A stretch of 64,000 nt of DNA from Macrocystis pyrifera (Eukaryota > Sar > Phaeophyceae > Laminariales > Laminariaceae), in the NCBI GenBank assembly GCA_031763025.1, contig JASSKH010000003.1, positions 310,001 through 374,000 of the forward strand, in the 5' to 3' direction. The notes beneath the pieces are model-generated. The model ran no database searches and was not told the DNA's origin. It saw nothing but the letters and a program-made list of their open reading frames with translations. Shown here one piece after another: positions 57,258 through 64,000 of the stretch (the first letter of the stretch is position 1; every line of letters begins with the position of its first letter). The position numbers and the translations under genes were made by a program.

Positions 57258-57368
57258 TATTACGGGGGACCATAGTAAATAGGACCTACGGTAACATAAA
57301 AAACCTACATATTTTCCTATTTTTACCAACAATATTTGGTCCTATTTACTATGGTCTCCCGTAATAGT
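57258..57368. mobile_element. hairpin MITE, family A copy 5
   Basis: Starts CTATTACGGGGGACCATAGT and ends ACTATGGTCTCCCGTAATAG. Among the best-preserved copies, intergenic. Confidence 0.88.
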
Positions 57369-57369
57369 A

Positions 57370-59360
57370 CCGTATCACACTGGGTGATAAGATAACACAC
57401 CCCTTCGGGCGATTTCCAAAGCTGTGTTTCTCGGCAACGGGGAGGGCGTACCGAGTACGAGGAGCGATGCGTCTGTGTACATGCAACCTTCTCGACGATA
57501 TATTTCCAAAGCCACCATTTTCGATGTGTATGCCCCCCCATGTTTTGGAGGAACCCGGGTCTGAAATTCGTCCCGGGGGGTTGTTATTGCTATTAGAGAT
57601 ACGAGTAGTCACTTGAGTGACTTTTGAGACACGCAGCCACCTCTTGGAGTAGACCCAGAGGAAGAACCTGCTCTACAAAAATTACGGCTGGTTTGTGCTC
57701 ACAAAATCAAGCATTGCGCGTCGACGCCAAATTGACGTCTTTTGGGGGGCCTTAACTTGCTGTTGTTGTCGATGTGCGCGTTTCACGAAAGCTTGGGAGC
57801 GCCGAAAATAAAGGAAGTCACCACCAGGAGGGATCCAAACAGTTATTTATGCTGTACCAGGTACCAGGTAGAGTTTATTCTCCCGGTGTATCTTGTCGTA
57901 CGTGGTATGCACTTACTAATAGTACTGGCCAACACTGCTACCATTAAATAGCCACGTACGTAAATGTTACGCATGCTATATAGCTGTCAGCCAAGTTCGC
58001 TGTTTTACTCGTACCTTCATCAGCTCAGTCATGCTCTTACTAACAGGGCGACTCAAGGATTGCCTCGTGACTACTGCATTACGGTGCATAAGTACGGAAG
58101 ACATATGATGCATACAGCGTACAGATTATATTAGATAGCTCAACTTATAAACCTCCAAGCCCGAGGACCAACTGCTCTCACGGTCCTCGTAGTCTCTACG
58201 AGTAGTCCGGTGTACTACAGCAGTAGGTACTACTTCGAAGTATTCGTGAAACTTGAAACTACAAATTAGTCGTACTCTGCTGGGTAAAATGAAGGCAAAT
58301 CGTGTTGACGAGTTCGCCTTCAGCAGGGCAGGGTCCTCTAGAGGTGCCTCCAGCGGGCCCTCCGGGGGCGCTTTCGTCGGGGGGTAGGGCGGGGAGGGGC
58401 TGACGTTGCTTGCTTCGCTCGCCTGACTTTAGTCACAAGTCGGTCAGTTGGTTTTGCCGCCTAGCGATTAATAGTCAGTCATGAAATCCTGCTAAGTCAC
58501 AACCCTGCATAGCGGCTGCGGGTATTGGCGCCTGGTTAGGGTTGGGTAGCAAAGTGGGACCCCACCATACCCACTCCCACTGCTGTTGCTACTATTAATA
58601 GTGATGTTGTACTGCCGGCTGCTGCTGGAATCATGGATTTCGAATGTCAATGTTTTCAAGTCCTCCAAATATTTGCCGATAGCAGTTGACAACTACTGGC
58701 TTGTATCACTGCTGATTTGCATACCAGGTACAGAATGTGTTTCAACATTTCTTGTATGCATCTTTGATGTTTGCAATGTATTTCGTTTATAGGCAGGGTA
58801 TCGATGTTTCCATGTTTCGACGCACGGTATGTGAAGAAAATATTGTACCACCATGTTGATATGAAATGCAGACTTCAGGCGTGCGACGTGCGAGACATCA
58901 TGATACATGACGTAATATCTGGTATGTCGTACACCGATCGATACTGCACCCGTACTGCTGCACAGCAGAGAGGGCACTCGGCACCGAAGCCCTTATTCGC
59001 TTCGGTAGACGTACGTAGAGTCAGTATGCCAGCATGCTTGTGCTTGTCGTGTGGTATTTTACTGCTGCTGAACTTCAATATGGGCGGTATCCACACTTCT
59101 TTCCTAAGCCGCTACGTACTCGAAAAGGTCCTCCTAACCAAGCCTCTGGTACGTGACCCAACGACGGACACGAACCCAGGGTGATCAAAGTAAATCGTTG
59201 GCCTCTGAGGACTCCACCCTCACCTCTCCCTTCCACTGCGCTGCGAGCACTTAGACAAGCACTGCTTGCTGTGCTTCTAGCCTGACCATTCGTCATTTGG
59301 GTACTGCGATGCTGCGTCTGGGTACTGGGTTGATCGTCAAGCTCTGAGATATGATTCGAA
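57370..59360. other. intergenic, nothing recognised
   Basis: No exon chain. A 137-codon plus frame at 58771-59184 lacks family features. A GC-rich patch with G runs lies near 58350-58400. Confidence 0.4.
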
Positions 59361-59369
59361 AAAGAAGAA

Positions 59370-59825
59370 AGAGGTGTTTTTTTTTTTTTTTTATGTTTCC
59401 ATTGTTGGTTGTTTGTTACGCCGTCTGTGTTCCGTCTTGTCGCACTCGCAGGAAGAAAGGATGCGCAAGTACGGACGTGATAGTGAATGCAGCCTCCACA
59501 GGGACGCGCGTACCTAGGCGCGCCTCAACAGCAGTTCGGGCTAACCTTCGAGTCCCCGCAATCAAATTGTACATTCATGAGGGCGTCACGACCGGAGAGG
59601 TGTTTTCTTGTTTTTTTTATGTTTCCATTGTTGGTTGTTTGTTACGCCGTCTGTGTTCCGTCTTGTCGCACTCGCAGGAAGAAAGGATGCGCAAGTACGG
59701 ACGTGATAGTGAATGCAGCCTCCACAGAGACGCGCGTACCTAGGCGCGCCACAACAGCAGTTCGGGCTAACCTTCCAGTCCCCGCTTTCAAATTGTACAT
59801 TCTCGAGGGCGTCACGACTGGGGCG
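59370..59825 (+). repeat. 226-bp tandem duplication
   Basis: TTTCCATTGTTGGTTGTTTG to about GAGGGCGTCACGAC is repeated at a 226-base offset (59396 and 59622) with few changes. The first copy is preceded by a long T run. Unit frames are open, but no function is recognised. Confidence 0.88.
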
Positions 59826-60238
59826 GCATGTCGGCCTAGGCAACTTGGAGGCATACGCCCAGGAATGAGGAATCAAGGAATCAATCGAAAGCAAACAAAA
59901 GGCACATCCCGGCCGCGAGCTCTTCACACAGGCGACTCAGCTGCTGTCGCTTTCAATCCTAAGCATCCTCACCTGGAGACAAGCGATAGTTCCGTGTAGG
60001 CCGCACGCGGCAGAGTGCGACTTCACGCTCTGCTATGAATAGTATATACCAGAGGGTACCAGCAGGTATAATACATTGTACCCCCTACATTCATATATCA
60101 AGTAGGAGGCGAAATGCGCTACATGAGCTCGAAGGCATTTGTTTAAGGGGTTGACGTTGCTGTTTGTGCCACCCAGCTCTGGACCTCTACCTATGGTCGC
60201 TAAGCCCGCAGTGCAAAACCAATGCGCTAGAGTAGGCC

Positions 60239-60362
60239 ATGGAACATATTCTGCAAACGTATGCCAGTAGCTCTGACGACGGCGGAGCCGAAGAAGACAC
60301 GCCAGGAGGTTGTGTGTTAGGCGAACTTCCCATCGAACTACGCACCATTTTCGCCGACAGCG
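60239..60362 (+). CDS. USB1: USB1 exon 1 (U6 snRNA phosphodiesterase)
   Basis: The ATG at 60239 encodes MEHILQTYASSSDDGGAEED, then LPIELRTIFADS. The acidic Ser-rich start and the LP..L..IF.D segment parallel the N-terminus of USB1/Mpn1. That 2H-family 3'-5' exonuclease trims the U6 snRNA oligo-U tail, leaving a terminal phosphate. Donor AGCG|GTGAGA, phase 1, completed by exon 2. Divergent from the large minus-strand gene. On its own this exon is weakly diagnostic; the call rests on exon 2. Confidence 0.7.
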
Positions 60363-60854
60363 GTGAGATTAGCTATATTGTAATTCACTTGTTCCTTGTT
60401 CCTCAGGATATGTCCACGTGTAGATGCCCTCCTTGCAGTATGCAGCAGCCAGCTGGCACAGGGCAGTAGCGACATCCCTGCCCTATGGAGGACTATTCGT
60501 TGGATTTCTCTGTAGCTACTCTGTACGTAAAATATATAAAGGGATACGTGCACGTGCGAGGACATATCTTCTTTTGCCGATCCTCTTCCACATCTACGGT
60601 TGTGTTGCCATCAAAATCCAATACGAACCAAACGTGGCATCTCTGATGTGTTCGTGAGAAGCAAGAATCAAATTCAAATACTCGTGAGGAGGAGCAAGAA
60701 TCGAACTCCAATCATACCTACTCGTACCAAGGGCTGCTGCGGTTGCTGTCGTATATGACAGCAGTGTGTAGCACACCACATCTTGGCCACACCCCCACAG
60801 CAGTAGTAGGGTGGCCATTATTATAATATTCTAACCGACCGCCCCAGCTATCAC

Positions 60855-60966
60855 TCAGGATACGGTGTACCACTCTGACCCGAAATATAGGGGCCGCTAG
60901 CATACAATTATTCAATACAAAAGTTTTTTATATTTGGGTCAGAGTGGTATACCACACACCCTGAGG
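60855..60966. mobile_element. inverted-repeat element in USB1 intron
   Basis: The left arm GGTGTACCACTCTGACCCGA and right arm TGGGTCAGAGTGGTATACCA are inverted over about 30 bases with an AT-rich loop. The flanks CAGG/CCTG extend the palindrome. Confidence 0.75.
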
Positions 60967-61115
60967 CCTCATCATCAGCCGACGGGCCGGTTCCTGCAAA
61001 TAGTCTTTCGCCACCGTTCTTGTGCGTGGTGCAAATTACCAAAGTTGCAAATTACCCTATCCCAGACCAGTTTTCCACTCAAATCGCGTTTGCATACTGG
61101 TATGTCGAACCCCTT

Positions 61116-61191
61116 AGGACTGCAATTCCATTGTGGGCACAATGCACTCGCATTCTAAGTAGTTTGTCCCCAAACGGGACTGCGGTCCTGA
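61116..61191. mobile_element. hairpin repeat D, copy 2
   Basis: Shares AGTAGTTTGTCCCCAAACGG and GGACTGC(A/G)GTCCT with 22016-22092. In that first copy the two arms (CAGTCCCGTTTGGGGACA and the inverted end) are clearer. Confidence 0.6.
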
Positions 61192-61672
61192 AAGGGTTAC
61201 TCAATTTGGCTCTCAGAATACCGTAGGTCGCGATGTCTTGCACGTGTTGAAAACACTCCCCCCGCCCCAAATTATACGTTTTGGACGCCTACGTGGTAAG
61301 ATAGAATACAGCAGCAGCAGTGTAGGCCCGCCAATGAGAAAGTGCCCAATAAGAACCTAATGCTCACTTTTTGGAGAACGCTAAGAAAATTGGGTTGAGA
61401 AAAACGGCTCAGTGGTGAACTCTACATTAAATTGTATATAATAGCCTATGCTCAAGATTGTTTGAAGATGGCGCCCCAATATGAATCCCAGGCTTGCCCA
61501 GATTAGGTGTTTCTTGTTGGCGGGCCCATACTGCTGTACCAGTACGTATTATTAGCTGTCAGTGCAACAGTAGAAACTCTTACGAGTATTATTAATAATA
61601 GCAGAAGGACATTTGTAACGGTCGTCAACTTGTATGCGTTGGTGGGTGATAGCCGGTGGTATTAATAGTATG

Positions 61673-61783
61673 ATATTACGGGGGACCATAGTAAATGGGA
61701 CCTATGGTACAGACAAAAACCTATATATTTCCGTATTTTTAACAACAATATTTGGTATTATTTACTATGGCCCCCCGTAATAG
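61673..61783. mobile_element. hairpin MITE, family A copy 6
   Basis: Starts ATATTACGGGGGACCATAGT and ends TACTATGGCCCCCCGTAATA. The core is CCTATATATTTCCG. Lies in the USB1 intron. Confidence 0.85.
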
Positions 61784-63562
61784 TTGTTGCTGTATCGTCG
61801 CCATTCATTGTACAGAAATACTGAAGTATGTTTTTGTTGAATGTTGAATGTTGAATGTCGTTTGTAACCACCGCTATCATACCCCCCTTGATACCTCTAC
61901 AGAGAGTATACAGTATACAGTATACCACCCGAGGCTGGTGAATAATCTGAAATCCCTAGCAACCACCCACCTTATCACCGGATGTACGGTGTATACCACA
62001 CCCCCACACACTACACCATCATCACCGGTGATAAAATCCTAAACCTATAATACTGTCACCGCGGGTGTGCTATACATTGTCATATACGGTATGTTGCCAT
62101 ACTTCCGTGGTGACTCAACTGCTCACCTGCATCAGATATCGTCATGGCAAGAACATCATGACAGCAGTAGCAGCAGTATCGCATCATGATATCATGACGT
62201 TGCATATCGCATCTCGGTATGATAGTTTGTTAATACGTACGAGCTGGACCAGCCAAAATTGTGTTTTCAATAGATTGGCCATGCCCCAACCAATTTTACG
62301 AATTTGGATTTGGAATTAGGACACAGTTAGTGTATACCATGTACTAATCGAAACACTTGCCGCCTGCCTACCTTTTTTTACCCGAGAAGGATGAGAGACC
62401 CGACAAAAAGCTACAGGTATCGAAACTAATTTTGAAAAAAAAAAAAACATCAAAGAGGGCCGGCGGCAAGTATTTTCGAACGTACGAAACGAATACGTGG
62501 TTAATTTTTCAGAGTACTCGTAACATTCTCAAAATTGGTCGGAGTATGCCAGAATTTTTTCGTAGTTACTTGACTTATATATTCAATCGAATTTTCGTAA
62601 TATCTCTTGATGGGTGGCAAATTGGGCAACTAGACTTTCACCGGTCTTCTCCTTGTGTGTTCAGTGTTCAGCACTGTCTTCACCAAATTTCATCTTGATC
62701 GAAAACGACGAGTTCTGTACGATTTTAGTGTAAAAAAGTTGGTGTTTTGAGTTTTCGCTTATATCTCAGCGAGATCGATTCGGAAAAAAAGGCGAGATTT
62801 TTTATATGTATTTTTTATTCGCACAAGCGGTGGTGTGTCAGCAGGGTTGTTCATAGTGCTTCCAATTTTTGTAGTCTAATTTTCAGTGGTTCGCGAGATA
62901 CGACTTTACGAAGCTTTCTCAGTTTTTTTGCTGGCCCAACTCGTAGAGTCATCGGAGTCATCGCGACAAATAAATGTGCGTCGACCGCGTCGACTGGTAT
63001 TCGTGTCCCAAGCTCAAGACAAGAGATGGGACCAATGTCCATCGCCTATGATACAGTAGTACCGGTACCACCCAACTCAAATTCATGACGACTCAATCCA
63101 TGATAAGCTCATGATGGAGATGCGAATTGGAACACGTTTTCCGCCAACAACCACGAGAAGACGCCCATTAGCTACGATCACGATTTCACAGGTATCGACG
63201 AGCTGCATCAATTTCTTCTCGAAGACTCTCATCTCCCAGATCTCGACTCCCGGCTTTCGACCTACCGTCGATCCCAACTCTCAACTCTCGACCTACGAAT
63301 CATATACTCTCGACTCCTGTTTTTCTTTAAAATGATCATCCGCTCTCACACCGCTCGCTCGTGCCTGTTTGCAGACGGCAGTACCCACCGAATCGGCCGA
63401 AAAATATGCACTGCTTTCGATATACCCCAAGTACTCAAGACTCTCCCGGTGCGTTGCTACGAACGTACTTGTATGCGTACTGGTGCACTGCTCCTGTATG
63501 CTAATGTGGTGCTGTCATAATGGTGTGTTGCGGCGATGTGTTGGTCTCTGGTGCCAACAAAG

Positions 63563-63676
63563 AGTACGACATCGCGACGGAACGACGTCAAGCAGAGGAG
63601 CGAGGAGGAAGCACCCAATGGGTTCGAAGATTTCCGCACGAGAGGGGCAACTGGCCCACCTACGTCTTCGTTCCAG
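63563..63676 (+). CDS. USB1: USB1 exon 2, catalytic domain start (gene runs off right edge)
   Basis: The acceptor AACAAAG leaves two bases that complete the split codon. Encodes EYDIATERRQAEERGG, then VRRFPHERGNWPTYVFVP. RxFPHExGNWxTxVxVP is the diagnostic entry motif of USB1. Donor CCAG|GTGAAT, phase 1. The two HxS catalytic motifs are expected in later exons outside the window. The remaining 320 bases here are intron, with an open frame but no further family match. Confidence 0.88.
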
Positions 63677-64000
63677 GTGAATGTCCCGATGTATGGATCA
63701 AGGACATCAATACTCGATATGCGTACCAAACTTGAGAGGGGGGGGGCTCATGTCATGCATGACCGTATTCCTATGACCATAGATCCTCGCGTCCTTTATA
63801 CCGGGGCGGAACACGTCGGGTTTTCACCGACCAGGCAGACATTGGTTGCCCCAAGCGTGAAACGGCTGGAGGTGATCGAGGAGGAACCAACGAATAGCGA
63901 ACGCACCGCTGATGTTGACGGCACGCAATCACAATGGTATTGGTGTGATGGTGCTATGGTGCAATAGGCAACAGGCGATGGAGTTTTAGACTGTGCCACG

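Larger units (their letters stand above)
60363..63562 (+). other. USB1 intron 1 (3.2 kb)
   Basis: Contains two inverted-repeat elements, a MITE and scattered short palindromes. No further USB1 exon is needed between exons 1 and 2, because the join is in phase and collinear with the family. Confidence 0.6.

Noticed and set aside
58771-59184. 137-codon plus-strand ORF
   Set aside because: No motif, composition like surrounding intergenic DNA.

Overview
The window looks like nuclear DNA of an intron-rich eukaryote, most plausibly a stramenopile alga. A brown alga is possible: a LINE tail at about 33.2-33.7 kb resembles brown-algal elements as I remember them, and the real gene is broken into short exons separated by repeat-filled introns of about 1-2 kb. 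The species cannot be fixed from sequence alone. I see no operons, rRNA, canonical tRNA or CRISPR.

Layout. 0-5 kb: dispersed repeats and a hairpin MITE. 4.9-5.4 kb (minus): one probable exon of an unrecognised Ser/Asn-rich protein. 7.4-11.3 kb: decayed Ty3-like LTR retroelement (minus strand) with a retropepsin remnant. 11.3-21 kb: no gene recognised, but two odd degenerate arrays (GTTA/TAAC-rich at 15-17 kb, CCGCACCGTA-rich at 17.4-18.2 kb). 21.6-54.2 kb (minus): one very large gene. 54.2-60.2 kb: intergenic, with MITEs. 60.2 kb to the right edge (plus): start of the U6 snRNA phosphodiesterase gene USB1, with a 3.2 kb first intron and the remainder outside the window.

Main result. Joining exons by splice sites and phase on the minus strand gives 23 exons over 32.5 kb that read in frame for about 1,359 codons. 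The order is a disordered Ser/Pro-rich N-terminus, a complete anoctamer (TMEM16) domain, a hydrophobic hairpin, an SMP lipid-transfer domain, a Ca2+-type C2 domain and a second, degenerate C2 domain. The second half is the architecture of an extended synaptotagmin/tricalbin. The gene therefore appears to fuse a TMEM16 (scramblase/channel family) to an E-Syt-like lipid-transfer tether. I know of no characterised protein with this architecture. In animals and yeast these are separate proteins that act at ER-plasma membrane contacts. By inference, the fusion would couple bilayer scrambling and inter-membrane lipid transport in one Ca2+-responsive polypeptide. The alternative, two adjacent co-oriented genes, has not been excluded.

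Background structure. Nearly every intron of this gene carries its own private tandem array, often ending at a splice site. Three short words (CTATTAATAG, TACTGCTGTA, TACCTGGTA) are strongly over-represented through the non-coding DNA. A hairpin MITE family is present in six copies.
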